The notes under the pieces were generated by a model. That model saw only the letters and a program-made list of their open reading frames with translations. It had not been told where the DNA came from and searched no databases. From assembly GCA_016303035.1 (NCBI GenBank), contig JAEDML010000009.1:1-14328 (forward strand): a stretch of 14,328 nt of DNA. The letters are read 5' to 3'. The translations under genes were made by a program, and so were the position numbers. The stretch comes from Clostridiaceae bacterium (GTDB taxonomy: Bacteria > Bacillota > Clostridia > Oscillospirales > Acutalibacteraceae). How positions within the stretch are numbered: the stretch's first letter is position 1; each line of letters starts with the position of its first letter. This document shows positions 1 to 7,163 of the stretch, one piece after another.

Positions 1-1
1 A

Positions 2-22
2 GGAACGGCACACAGCCGTTCC
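2..22 (-). terminator. Hairpin downstream of the FAD dehydrogenase gene, possible terminator
   Basis: A perfect inverted repeat, GGAACGGC, 5-nt loop, GCCGTTCC, lies 15 bp beyond the stop codon of the minus-strand gene that ends at 38. It is well placed to end that transcript. The T-run that would prove intrinsic termination would lie to the left of position 1, outside the window, so the call stays tentative. On the plus strand the hairpin is followed by A-rich sequence, not a T-run. Confidence 0.35.
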
Positions 23-37
23 CTACGAAATAAAAAT

Positions 38-1420
38 TTATTTATCCAACATACAGTCGGCAACATATATTCCCATAGCGCCCGACTGGGAAAGTCCGCG
101 GCAGATACCGCTGCCGTCCCCCACAATATAAACGCCGTCGATAAGCTCAAAGCTGTCGTTCATAAACTCGGGACGGATTGAATAGTACTTGCTTTCGCAG
201 CCGTAAAGCAGAGTATCGTCATTCGCAGTACCCGGGGCTACGCGGTCAAGCGCGTATATAGTTTCAATTATATTCGTCAGTATTCTGTGCGGCAATGCAA
301 GCGAAATATCGCCCGCGGTGGCTTTAAGGGTCGGCACTACGGTATTCTGTCCGAGTCGGTGGTCGTTTGTGCGCCTGCCCCTTACAAGGTCGCCGAAGCG
401 CTGAACCAGCACGCCGCCCTTGCCTATCATATTCGCAAGCCTTGAAATACTCTCGGCATATTCGGTCGGCTGGTCGAACGGCTCTGTAAAGCGTATGCTT
501 GAAAGAATTGCAAAGTTGCAGTTATCGGTCTTTTTGTCGGCCTCGGCAAAGGAATGTCCGTTAGCGGTTATAATGCCCTTGTTATTCTCGGCCGATACAA
601 GTCCGCCCTTGTTAAAGCAGAACATACGGCAGCGGTCCTCAAAGGTCTTGGTTTTGTAAAGAATCTTCGGCTCGTAAATCTGGTCCGAAAATTCCTTCCA
701 TATAATATCCTTCATTTCAACCCTTACGCCGATATCGACATAATTCGAGCGCATATGCACGCCGAAGGAGCGGCAGAAATCCGAAACGAAATTGGCGCCG
801 CCGCGGCCTGTGGCTATAATTATTTTTTCGGCTTCTATTTTCTCGCCGTTTTTATAGTGAAGAACATAACCGCCGTCTGTTTTTTCTACCTTTTCGCAGT
901 CATAAAATGCGAGCATATTGACGCCCTCTTTAAAGAGCGCGTTGATAAGATTCTGCATGGTAAGGTAGTTATTGTCGGTTCCGAGGTGCTTTACATTCAT
1001 ATCAAGCAGACGCAGGTTGTTTTGCAGACACTTAAGCTTTAACGCCTCGTTGGATTTATATACCTTGGGAATTCCCGAGGTGCAGTATTTGTTAAGCACA
1101 TTGTCTACTTCGTTTATATAGAAATTCGCCCTGTCGTCTCCTAATTCCTCGCCGAGTGTTCCGCCGTAGGCGGTTCCGAGATTGAACTTACCGTCCGAAA
1201 AAGCGCCGGCGCCGGCGTAGCCGCTTGTTATACTGCAGGTCTTGCAGTGAACACAGGCGCTGTTCTTGCCTGCCGGACAGTGACGGTTTTCAAGGGTATT
1301 ACCCCTTTCGGTGATAACGATTTTAACCGAGGGATTTTTCTGCTTTAAGCGGTATGCGGCCATAAGACCGCCTATACCTCCGCCGATAATCGCAACATCG
1401 TACTTTGCTGTTTCAGACAT
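38..1420 (-). CDS. NAD(P)/FAD-dependent oxidoreductase, COG2509 (uncharacterised FAD-dependent dehydrogenase) type
   Basis: Predicted 460-residue soluble flavoprotein; the substrate is unknown. The N-terminus carries a Rossmann dinucleotide-binding motif GGGIGG (residues 13-18), with an acidic residue (E38) at the end of the second strand as expected for FAD ribose binding. A cysteine cluster follows (C48, C56, C59, C62, the last three as CVHCKTC), leading into GYAGAGAFSDGK (67-78), characteristic of the COG2509 family. The C-terminus has the second FAD motif, GDGSG followed by GLSQSGAMG. A longer in-frame reading reaches an ATG at 1490-1492, but I chose the ATG at 1418-1420 because AAGGAGG lies 8 nt upstream and the Rossmann fold then starts near the N-terminus, as is usual. 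It has its own promoter (1530-1558), so it need not depend on the upstream ABC operon. The cysteines could bind a metal or Fe-S cluster or form a disulphide; this is inference. Confidence 0.88.
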   Translation of the reverse strand: MSETAKYDVAIIGGGIGGLMAAYRLKQKNPSVKIVITERGNTLENRHCPAGKNSACVHCKTCSITSGYAGAGAFSDGKFNLGTAYGGTLGEELGDDRANFYINEVDNVLNKYCTSGIPKVYKSNEALKLKCLQNNLRLLDMNVKHLGTDNNYLTMQNLINALFKEGVNMLAFYDCEKVEKTDGGYVLHYKNGEKIEAEKIIIATGRGGANFVSDFCRSFGVHMRSNYVDIGVRVEMKDIIWKEFSDQIYEPKILYKTKTFEDRCRMFCFNKGGLVSAENNKGIITANGHSFAEADKKTDNCNFAILSSIRFTEPFDQPTEYAESISRLANMIGKGGVLVQRFGDLVRGRRTNDHRLGQNTVVPTLKATAGDISLALPHRILTNIIETIYALDRVAPGTANDDTLLYGCESKYYSIRPEFMNDSFELIDGVYIVGDGSGICRGLSQSGAMGIYVADCMLDK

Positions 1421-1433
1421 TTTATTTTCCTCC

Positions 1434-1450
1434 TTAGGCTGACAGCCTAA
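1434..1450 (-). promoter_or_regulatory. Leader hairpin abutting the ribosome binding site
   Basis: On the minus strand TTAGGCT, 3-nt loop, AGCCTAA forms a perfect 7-bp stem. Its 3' arm supplies the first two bases of the AAGGAGG ribosome binding site (1429-1435) of the FAD dehydrogenase gene. It has no following T-run, so it is not a terminator. It could tune translation start or be a protein-binding site; the function is inferred from position only. Confidence 0.35.
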
Positions 1451-1483
1451 AAGTGCCGTAATTATTTTTTTACACAGCAAATC

Positions 1484-1516
1484 GGGCCGCATTTTCCGTT
1501 TAGGAAAATACAGCCC
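1484..1516 (-). other. 5'-terminal stem-loop of the FAD dehydrogenase mRNA
   Basis: Outer arms GGGC/GCCC (1484-1487, 1513-1516) and inner arms ATTTTCC/GGAAAAT (1491-1497, 1503-1509) make an interrupted hairpin with a 5-nt loop. Given the promoter at 1530-1558, transcription should start near 1523, so this structure would sit at the extreme 5' end of the message. It may stabilise the mRNA, which is inference. No T-run follows it on the minus strand. Confidence 0.35.
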
Positions 1517-1529
1517 TTACTGCTTTCAT

Positions 1530-1558
1530 ATTATAATGTATATTCAATAAACTGTCAA
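1530..1558 (-). promoter_or_regulatory. Consensus housekeeping promoter for the FAD dehydrogenase gene
   Basis: On the minus strand TTGACA (1553-1558), a 17-bp spacer and TATAAT (1530-1535) match the sigma-70/sigma-A consensus at all twelve positions. The predicted start near 1523 leaves a leader of about 100 nt containing two hairpins. The -35 box begins only 3 bp after the stop codon of the DUF4340 gene. No terminator separates the two, so operon read-through remains possible. Confidence 0.75.
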
Positions 1559-1561
1559 GAG

Positions 1562-2236
1562 TTAATTATTTACAAAATCTCCGCTCCCGTAATCAAAGCA
1601 GGAAATAAGCGAATCCTCGGCTATATATATTTTATCGCTGTTTGAAAGCTTTATATAGCTTCCTGTGTTATCGGGTGATACATCACCCACAAGTATCGAA
1701 AACACTCCGCCGTCCGCCATTGTAACGGTCACCCTGCATTTAGGAGAGTCAAGTCCGCATTGCGCGGCGGTTTTGGTGGTGATTTCTCTGACAGCGGTCA
1801 GCGACGCCGCGGCCGATGCTACCTCCGCTGTTTTGTAGGTATCGGTGCTTGCGCTTTCACACCCGTCTGCATACCAGACTGTTTCTTTTGTGCTTTCAGA
1901 GCCGTCGGACGAGGTTTCGCTTTCGGTAACTTCGGAATACAGCTTAAAGCCGCCGTTTTGATTTTCAACCTCAACGGTTTTAAAATCGTCACTGTTAAGA
2001 GACAGCACGGTTATAGACTCAAAGCCCGAAACGGTCTCCTCTTCTCTTTCGGGGACTAGCTTTATTACGGCAACCGTGACCCCTGCAAGCAGGGCGACTG
2101 CGGCAAAGATTGCCAAAAGAGCTTTAAAATGTCCTTGACTGCCCTTAAAGCTCGGTGTATCGTTATGAGCCGCGGGATCGGAAAACACCGAGCTTACACC
2201 GTCATTGTTAAAATCTGCCTTGTCGAATTTACTCAT
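1562..2236 (-). CDS. Membrane-anchored DUF4340-like protein, short form, Gld-type ABC operon
   Basis: A 224-residue protein with a cytoplasmic N-terminus of about 37 residues, one transmembrane helix (about 38-60) and a mostly extracellular domain. That domain has the DUF4340 pattern: beta strands such as the segment around ITVLSL, a WYADG segment, and a GLDSPKCRVTVTMADGG segment preceding LVGDVSP and IYIAEDSL. Its start codon overlaps the stop of the GldG-like gene by one base (TAATG), implying translational coupling. DUF4340 proteins accompany Gld-like ABC modules in many bacteria and are thought to act with the GldG-like subunit; no biochemical role is established. The reading ends just after the first DUF4340 unit, whereas relatives as I recall them are often longer. 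It may therefore be a natural short form or a protein that lost its C-terminal half. Confidence 0.72.
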   Translation of the reverse strand: MSKFDKADFNNDGVSSVFSDPAAHNDTPSFKGSQGHFKALLAIFAAVALLAGVTVAVIKLVPEREEETVSGFESITVLSLNSDDFKTVEVENQNGGFKLYSEVTESETSSDGSESTKETVWYADGCESASTDTYKTAEVASAAASLTAVREITTKTAAQCGLDSPKCRVTVTMADGGVFSILVGDVSPDNTGSYIKLSNSDKIYIAEDSLISCFDYGSGDFVNN

Positions 2237-3864
2237 TATGCATTCCTTCTTTTAATGTATACATAAATTCCGACAACAATTGCCGCGGCAGGCAATAAGA
2301 ACATAAATACGAAGCGCACAAGTGCCATACCCGACGCGGTTACGGAATCCGCATAGCTTTCGTTCGTAATTTTCTTGGCTACAAAGGAATAGGCGCTGCT
2401 GTCAGCCCCCGAGGCGCGTTCTGCCGAAAGTAAGGCTATATCCATATTATCAAGGTTGGAATACTCGGTCCAGTCGGACATTATATATTCCACGCTTCCA
2501 AACGCCATTATATAGCTTGCGTTTTCCGCTTCGTCCGAAGAGATTTTTGCCTGTATAAGAGCAGAATAACTGCCCTTGTCTTCATCGGTGTACCCCGTCC
2601 AGTCCGAAGCCGCGCCTAACGGAGCCTTAACCGTGCCCTCTGCCGTCGTAAGTATTTCGGTAAGTGTAACGCCGTCAGGAGTTTCGGACGATATTTTAAG
2701 CGGAACATTGTAACCCGTTATACAGTAATTCATATTTTCTGTCAGGCTGTCGTCTCCTGCTGGGTAAATGCCCATGGTGGCAGGACTGTCCTCGGTATGA
2801 TACCTTGAATCGGTCTGGAAGAGTATCCCCTCCTCCTCGATTATTCCGTACTTACTTAAAAACTTACTTAAATTAGGAAGATGCGGATTTGAAGCGTCGG
2901 CAAAATACATAAGTCCCTTGCCGCAGCTGCCGCCGTTTTCAAGAAAGCGTGACAGCGCATCCAGCTCGCTGTCCATAAAATCAACGGTCGGCGCGGCTAT
3001 TACAACCGCGTCAAATTCGTCGGAAACCGAGGTTATCATACTGTCATTTACCGCTTCGGTTTCATAGTTGTTGGTTCTTAACACCGCAACAAAATCGGTT
3101 GTATAATCCGAAGATGAATGTCCTGTAAGCAGGGCGATTTTCTTGGTCTCACTGCTTGTTACATAGGCGATAGCGCTTGTCAGCGCCGTTTCAATATTAT
3201 TGCTTCCTATTGTATAGGAGCCGTAGCCGTAGGAGGCATATCCGCTCTCGTCGGCAAGCTCGTAAACATCGCTGAACTTTATTATCCTGTGCCGCTCTGC
3301 GCCGCCGCCTGAAGACGACACGATTATATCGCCGTAATTCAGCTTTTCATTTGCGTATTTACTGCTTATTTCGGTAAATGAAGGGTCTTGCGTATCGACA
3401 TAGCTTATATCAATATCGCCGTTAAGCGAGCCGTATTTATCAATTATATTTACGGTTTGCTTAAAGTATTCTAAGGCGGAGGAATCCGAAACATTATAAC
3501 GCTGATATGCATCGGAAAGCATATAGTTACCGATATAATCCTCCTTTTTAGCGCATACCGTAACCGCAACCCCGTCCTTTACGCCCTTTATAAACTCGGC
3601 ATTCTCATTGCTTATAGAATTATTTTTTGAGGATGAAATATCATATTCAAGATTCACCCTGTCGGCAAGTGCGCCCACAAGCACATTAAGCAATATAATA
3701 GCCGCAAGCACCGCCGCCGTTACGGCGACCGAATATCCGCCGCGCTTAAACAGCGCCGCATTTCTGATTTTTTTCGGTGCTTTGCCCTCATTTATTACCT
3801 CGGGCGTTGCCTGCTGTTCGGAGGAAGTCTCCTCCGTAATTTCGTTCTTATTGTTTTCTTCCAT
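2236..3864 (-). CDS. GldG-like ABC transporter accessory protein (ABC_transp_aux/GIFT-type domain)
   Basis: A 542-residue integral membrane protein. It has a charged cytoplasmic N-terminus, a transmembrane helix at about 44-68, a large external domain, and a second helix near 510-533 followed by a basic tail (KRRNA). The external part contains KKIALLTGHSSSDYTTDF (241-258) and a Rossmann-like DAVVIAAPTVDF stretch (285-296) leading to a FLENGGS segment. This arrangement is typical of the PF09822 'ABC-type uncharacterised transport system' domain of GldG. The ATG is preceded by AAAGGAGG at good spacing and lies 14 bp after the permease stop. In Flavobacterium GldA/F/G is associated with gliding and type IX secretion; in clostridia the role is unknown. 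I infer that it couples the ABC transporter to an extracellular substrate or wall component. Confidence 0.82.
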   Translation of the reverse strand: MEENNKNEITEETSSEQQATPEVINEGKAPKKIRNAALFKRGGYSVAVTAAVLAAIILLNVLVGALADRVNLEYDISSSKNNSISNENAEFIKGVKDGVAVTVCAKKEDYIGNYMLSDAYQRYNVSDSSALEYFKQTVNIIDKYGSLNGDIDISYVDTQDPSFTEISSKYANEKLNYGDIIVSSSGGGAERHRIIKFSDVYELADESGYASYGYGSYTIGSNNIETALTSAIAYVTSSETKKIALLTGHSSSDYTTDFVAVLRTNNYETEAVNDSMITSVSDEFDAVVIAAPTVDFMDSELDALSRFLENGGSCGKGLMYFADASNPHLPNLSKFLSKYGIIEEEGILFQTDSRYHTEDSPATMGIYPAGDDSLTENMNYCITGYNVPLKISSETPDGVTLTEILTTAEGTVKAPLGAASDWTGYTDEDKGSYSALIQAKISSDEAENASYIMAFGSVEYIMSDWTEYSNLDNMDIALLSAERASGADSSAYSFVAKKITNESYADSVTASGMALVRFVFMFLLPAAAIVVGIYVYIKRRNA

Positions 3865-3878
3865 TGCTCACCCCTCCT

Positions 3879-4580
3879 TTAAGCCCATCTTCTCTTCTCA
3901 AGCGAACGCACCGACAAGAAGATAAACGCGGCGGTTATGCTTAAGAAATAAATAATGTCGGGTACCGAAAAAATACTCTCGCCGAAATTTTCAAATACGG
4001 TTATAAACGCCGCCTTTTCAAAGATACCCGAAAGGAAAGCGGTTTTGGCAAGAGATGCGAAATTAGACATATAAAGCACAAGAATATTTATTACCAAAGT
4101 CAGAATTGCTGAAATAACCGAGCTTTCGGTAAGCGAGGAAATGAACATTCCTATAGAAATGAGCGCGCCGCCTAACAGCATTATTCCGAGCAGTGAATAA
4201 AGGAATACGGCGATATTTACGCTTACATAGCCCGCCGTTATGATTTCAAAAATCACGGTCGGCGCAAAGCCGATTGCGAAAACCGACATAGCCGCAAAAA
4301 ATTTGCCGAAGACAATTCCCGAAAGCTTTACGGGAGCCGTAAGCAGCGCCTGGTCTACCTTTTGGCGGCGGTCCTCACTCATAAGCCGCATGGTAAGAAT
4401 CGGCACGGTGAAAACTACAATGGTTGACATTGCGATTATAACGGTCTGCACCGAGGGACTGCCGTAGCTGTAAATAAGCGAAAAGTAAAGTCCCAAAAAG
4501 AACCAGTATGCCGCTACGACTATATAGCCTATCGGGGTTGAAAAATATGCTTTAAACTCTCTTTTAAATACGGCGCTCAT
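3879..4580 (-). CDS. ABC-2 type transporter permease (GldF/NosY-like)
   Basis: A 233-residue polytopic membrane protein. Six hydrophobic helices are visible: about 17-37, 45-67, the stretch beginning GIVFGKFFAAMSVFAIGF, the VNIAVFLYSLLGIMLLGG segment, SAILTLVINILVLYM and a final FLSITAAFIFLSV. The N-terminal FKREFKAYFSTPIGYI and the loop MRLMSEDRRQKVDQALLTAPV are typical of ABC-2 permeases that pair with GldA/NosF-type ATPases. Its ATG overlaps the TGA of the ATPase gene by 4 bases (ATGA), and GAGGAGG lies 7 nt upstream. As the only permease in the operon it probably homodimerises. Direction of transport (export) is inferred from the family. Confidence 0.87.
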   Translation of the reverse strand: MSAVFKREFKAYFSTPIGYIVVAAYWFFLGLYFSLIYSYGSPSVQTVIIAMSTIVVFTVPILTMRLMSEDRRQKVDQALLTAPVKLSGIVFGKFFAAMSVFAIGFAPTVIFEIITAGYVSVNIAVFLYSLLGIMLLGGALISIGMFISSLTESSVISAILTLVINILVLYMSNFASLAKTAFLSGIFEKAAFITVFENFGESIFSVPDIIYFLSITAAFIFLSVRSLEKRRWA

Positions 4581-5608
4581 AGCTGTTCCTCCTCTGTTTC
4601 TTCCTGCATTTCGGTGTCACAGGTCCCGTCCGCTTGAGTGTTTCCCATTCCGAGCAGGCGCCTTGCCTCATCGTTATCGGCGGCGTCTGTAAGGCGCAGG
4701 AATATCTGTTCAAGCGTCATTTCGTTGCTTGAAAGCGACAGCAGTGCGCCGCCTATATCGGCGACCTTGCGGAAAATATCGGCGCGGATATCACAGCCGT
4801 CCTCGGGCGTGATAATAAAATCATAAGCGCCCTTTTCCTTACTTCCGAGGGGCGAGATGCTCTTAACTCCCGAAACCGATTTAATCGCGTCTGAGATTTC
4901 CTCTTCATCGCCCTCTATACGCGCGGCAAGCGAACGGTCGCTTGATAACGCGGCGGAAAGATTATCGGGCGTATCGTCGGCTATAATCTGCCCTTTGTTT
5001 ATTATTATTACCCTGCGACATACCGCCTGAATTTCCGAAAGAATATGGGAGGAAACGATAATTGTGTGATTTCTGCCGAGCTTTTCTATAAGACTGCGTA
5101 TTTCAATTATCTGCTTGGGGTCAAGTCCCACCGTTGGCTCGTCAAGAATAAGCACATCGGGATTTCCGACAAGCGCCTGCGCAAAGCCTACGCGCTGGCG
5201 GTAGCCCTTTGAAAGATTTTTTATAAGACGGTTCTGCACGCCGTCAACACCGACAAGGCGCATAATCTCATCAATGTGCGCCTTTTTAGGAAAACGCACC
5301 TTTTTAAGGTTGTAAATGAAGTTAAGATACTCCCTTACCGTCATATCTATATACAGCGGCGGTATTTCGGGAAGATAGCCTATGCGCTTTTTGGCGTTTT
5401 CGGGATTTTCGGAAATATCAAACCCGTCTATAACAACCTTTCCCGTATTAAGCGAAAGATACCCCGTAAGTATATTCATAATTGTAGACTTTCCCGCGCC
5501 GTTCGGTCCGAGGAAGCCCACGACCTCGCCCTTTTCAATGCTGAAGCTGACATCGTCAACCGCAAGGTGGGAGCCGTAGCGCTTGCTGATATTTGTGGCT
5601 TCTATCAT
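4577..5608 (-). CDS. ABC transporter ATP-binding protein (GldA/NosF-like)
   Basis: A 343-residue ATPase and first gene of the operon. Motifs in order: Walker A GPNGAGKS (34-41), a Q-loop region GYLPE with Glu81 where many ABC proteins have Gln, signature LSKGYRQRV (132-140), Walker B VLILDEP (152-158), D-loop GLDP (161-164) and switch His188 in SSH. After residue 230 there is a regulatory extension of about 110 residues ending in a Glu-rich tail, similar to the C-terminal domains of drug/NosF-type ATPases. GGAGG lies about 7 nt before the ATG. Together with the permease and the GldG-like and DUF4340 proteins it should form one membrane complex. The LSKGYRQR variant of LSGGQ is normal for this subfamily. 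Confidence 0.9.
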   Translation of the reverse strand: MIEATNISKRYGSHLAVDDVSFSIEKGEVVGFLGPNGAGKSTIMNILTGYLSLNTGKVVIDGFDISENPENAKKRIGYLPEIPPLYIDMTVREYLNFIYNLKKVRFPKKAHIDEIMRLVGVDGVQNRLIKNLSKGYRQRVGFAQALVGNPDVLILDEPTVGLDPKQIIEIRSLIEKLGRNHTIIVSSHILSEIQAVCRRVIIINKGQIIADDTPDNLSAALSSDRSLAARIEGDEEEISDAIKSVSGVKSISPLGSKEKGAYDFIITPEDGCDIRADIFRKVADIGGALLSLSSNEMTLEQIFLRLTDAADNDEARRLLGMGNTQADGTCDTEMQEETEEEQL

Positions 5609-5695
5609 CTGTACTCCTCCGAATCTTAAATTTAATACTCATATAATAACAAACAAATTACCCGTATTTTTTAACATTTTATAAACAATGATTTT

Positions 5696-5725
5696 ATTGT
5701 ACCGCCTGTCCTGTGTCGATTTCAA
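5696..5725 (-). promoter_or_regulatory. Probable promoter of the Gld-like ABC operon
   Basis: Minus strand TTGAAA (5720-5725), an 18-bp spacer, then TACAAT (5696-5701). Start of transcription would fall near 5689, giving a leader of about 80 nt that is AT-rich and without a convincing riboswitch. A nearer TATTAT-like box exists around 5640, but it lacks a -35 partner, so I prefer this one. Confidence 0.5.
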
Positions 5726-5898
5726 GTAAAGAACGGCGAAAATAATGTCATCAAGCCGTACCGTCCCGAATTATATTTTCACAAATTTCAAAATTTTGTT
5801 TTTACTGCATATTTGTTCCACAAAGCGATTATATTATAGGTATAGAACGCCGCCTATCCCCCACCTAGTGTAAATTTTGTAAGGTTGCACAACAAAAA

Positions 5899-5913
5899 TG
5901 ACAATAATTGTCA
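5899..5913. promoter_or_regulatory. Palindrome, candidate operator
   Basis: TGACAAT-A-ATTGTCA is a perfect 7+1+7 palindrome about 95 bp upstream of the -35 box of the plus-strand 3D-domain gene. Such symmetry suggests a dimeric DNA-binding protein. It is too short and AT-rich to be a terminator, and no gene ends here. Confidence 0.4.
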
Positions 5914-5933
5914 ATCTCAACTCTTTTCAATTG

Positions 5934-5949
5934 GTTACAAAGTTGTAAC
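5934..5949. promoter_or_regulatory. Second palindrome, candidate operator
   Basis: GTTACAA-AG-TTGTAAC is a perfect 7+2+7 palindrome centred 35 bp from the first one. That is somewhat more than three helical turns, so both sites could lie on roughly similar faces of the DNA. Position upstream of the -35 box at 6009 would suit an activator or a looping repressor. The regulator is unknown. Confidence 0.4.
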
Positions 5950-6008
5950 TTTTTGCTTTTGAAACCTTTGAGCCGACAATTTGCACAAAATTATAACTTT
6001 TTTTAACT

Positions 6009-6037
6009 TTGACACCGTATATTTTTTCGCTTATAAT
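6009..6037 (+). promoter_or_regulatory. Consensus housekeeping promoter for the 3D-domain gene
   Basis: TTGACA (6009-6014), a 17-bp spacer and TATAAT (6032-6037) match the sigma-A consensus completely. The start of transcription should be near 6044, giving a leader of about 35 nt that includes the AAGGAG ribosome binding site. Confidence 0.78.
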
Positions 6038-6078
6038 AGCGACCGAGTTGAGGAACTACACAAAAAAGGAGTTATTGG

Positions 6079-7152
6079 ATGATAGAAAAAATAAAGTATT
6101 TTTTGCTTTCTGCCGTTCGCAGCAAGCAAATGCGCGTAGGCTGTGCAGCGGTTCTCACCGCACTCACAATCGCGGTAGGTACTTTACTTAACGGTTCCGT
6201 TAAAACAATTCTTATTTCCGACGGAGAACAAACCTACACAGTTCACACCACAAATCCGAATGTTGCCTCGGTCGTTTCGACGCTTAAGCTGAAATCAGAC
6301 AGTTTTAATATAGTAAGTACAGATATCAAAAACGGTATAACCACCGTAAATGTCGAATACACCTTTCCGGTATATGTCACCTCAGGCGATAAAACCACTA
6401 CCGTATATATGTCAAAGGGCACCGTAAACGACGCGCTGACGCTTGCCGGCTACACGCCCGACGCATATGATATTGTAGAGCCGTCCTCAAATGTAATAAT
6501 CACAGGTACTACCTATATAGATTATACCAATATAGATTATGTGTCGGGCTCATACACCGAGGCGGTTCCCTGTTCCTACGAAACGGTTTATTCGAGCGAT
6601 TATACCGAAGGCACCACCAAAACCTTAACTGCCGGTTCGGACGGTCTGCAGAGCGTTTCCTACACCGCTAAATTCGTAAACGGCGTCGCCGCGGAATCAA
6701 ATATAACCGGCACCACGCTGCTTTCCGCCCCCGTTAACGGAGTTACGGTAGTAGGCACGAAAAAAGCGGCGGTTAAAACCAGCGCTTCTGTTAAGTGCAT
6801 TTCAACCCTTACGCCGTCTTCGCCTATCGAGCTGGACGCTTCGGGCAACCCGATAAACTATTCCTCTAAAATGACGGTAAGGGCGACCGCCTACACCTAC
6901 ACAGGCCATAACTGCGCTACGGGAGTGGCGCCCCAGCCGGGATATATTGCCGTTAACCCGAACGTTATCCCTTACGGCACAAAAATGTATATTAAATCGA
7001 CCGACGGCAGATACATTTACGGCTATGCTGTTGCGGCGGACACGGGTGGATTTATTAAAAACCATCCCACAGGTGTAGATTTGTTTATGTCTACACAGAG
7101 CGCCTGCACCTCCTTCGGAGTGCGCAATGTTGAAATTTATATTTTAAACTGA
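6079..7152 (+). CDS. Secreted cell-wall protein with DUF348-like, G5 and C-terminal 3D domains (YabE/YocH-like)
   Basis: A 357-residue exported protein with a basic N-terminus and a hydrophobic signal or anchor segment (about 18-38). DUF348-like segments follow (about 42-75 and 95-135), then a G5-like beta-rich region (about 155-228), a short linker, and a 3D domain from about 266 to the end. The 3D domain shows ATAYTYTG (269-276), AVNPNVIPYGT (291-301), YAVAADTGGF (316-325), VDLFMS (333-338) and FGVRNVEIY (346-354). 3D domains share the MltA/RlpA-like fold and act on peptidoglycan; YabE and related resuscitation-type proteins are wall-lytic factors. The conserved Asp of the AVDP motif is Asn293 here, while Asp321 and Asp334 are kept. 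ATG is preceded by AAGGAG at about 9 nt. Transcribed alone from a consensus promoter, and ended by a strong hairpin 12 bp after the stop. Confidence 0.88.
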   Translation: MIEKIKYFLLSAVRSKQMRVGCAAVLTALTIAVGTLLNGSVKTILISDGEQTYTVHTTNPNVASVVSTLKLKSDSFNIVSTDIKNGITTVNVEYTFPVYVTSGDKTTTVYMSKGTVNDALTLAGYTPDAYDIVEPSSNVIITGTTYIDYTNIDYVSGSYTEAVPCSYETVYSSDYTEGTTKTLTAGSDGLQSVSYTAKFVNGVAAESNITGTTLLSAPVNGVTVVGTKKAAVKTSASVKCISTLTPSSPIELDASGNPINYSSKMTVRATAYTYTGHNCATGVAPQPGYIAVNPNVIPYGTKMYIKSTDGRYIYGYAVAADTGGFIKNHPTGVDLFMSTQSACTSFGVRNVEIYILN

Positions 7153-7163
7153 CGGCTAAAAAG

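Larger units (their letters stand above)
5726..6008. other. AT-rich divergent intergenic region with palindromes
   Basis: This stretch lies between two outward-facing promoters and holds no credible gene: no reading frame of useful length has a ribosome binding site. Two palindromes are present (listed separately). The octamer TTGCACAA occurs twice, at 5885-5892 and 5981-5988, and GACAAT occurs at 5900-5905 and 5975-5980. I recognise no known RNA family. The right half is a likely regulatory zone for the gene at 6079. Confidence 0.5.

Noticed and set aside
554..1042. 162-codon plus-strand frame opposite the FAD dehydrogenase
   Set aside because: Antisense shadow of a clear flavoprotein gene; no ribosome binding site and no recognisable protein features.
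1421..1492. 24-residue N-terminal extension of the FAD dehydrogenase
   Set aside because: The extension covers the leader hairpins and the AAGGAGG of the internal ATG, which fits the family start; it is better read as untranslated leader.
5609..5695. Leader of the ABC operon as a possible riboswitch
   Set aside because: The roughly 80-nt leader is AT-rich, with no stable stems or recognisable aptamer motif.
6009..6191. 60-codon plus-strand frame beginning in the promoter of the 3D-domain gene
   Set aside because: It starts within the -35 box and overlaps the well-supported gene at 6079 in another frame, without a ribosome binding site.
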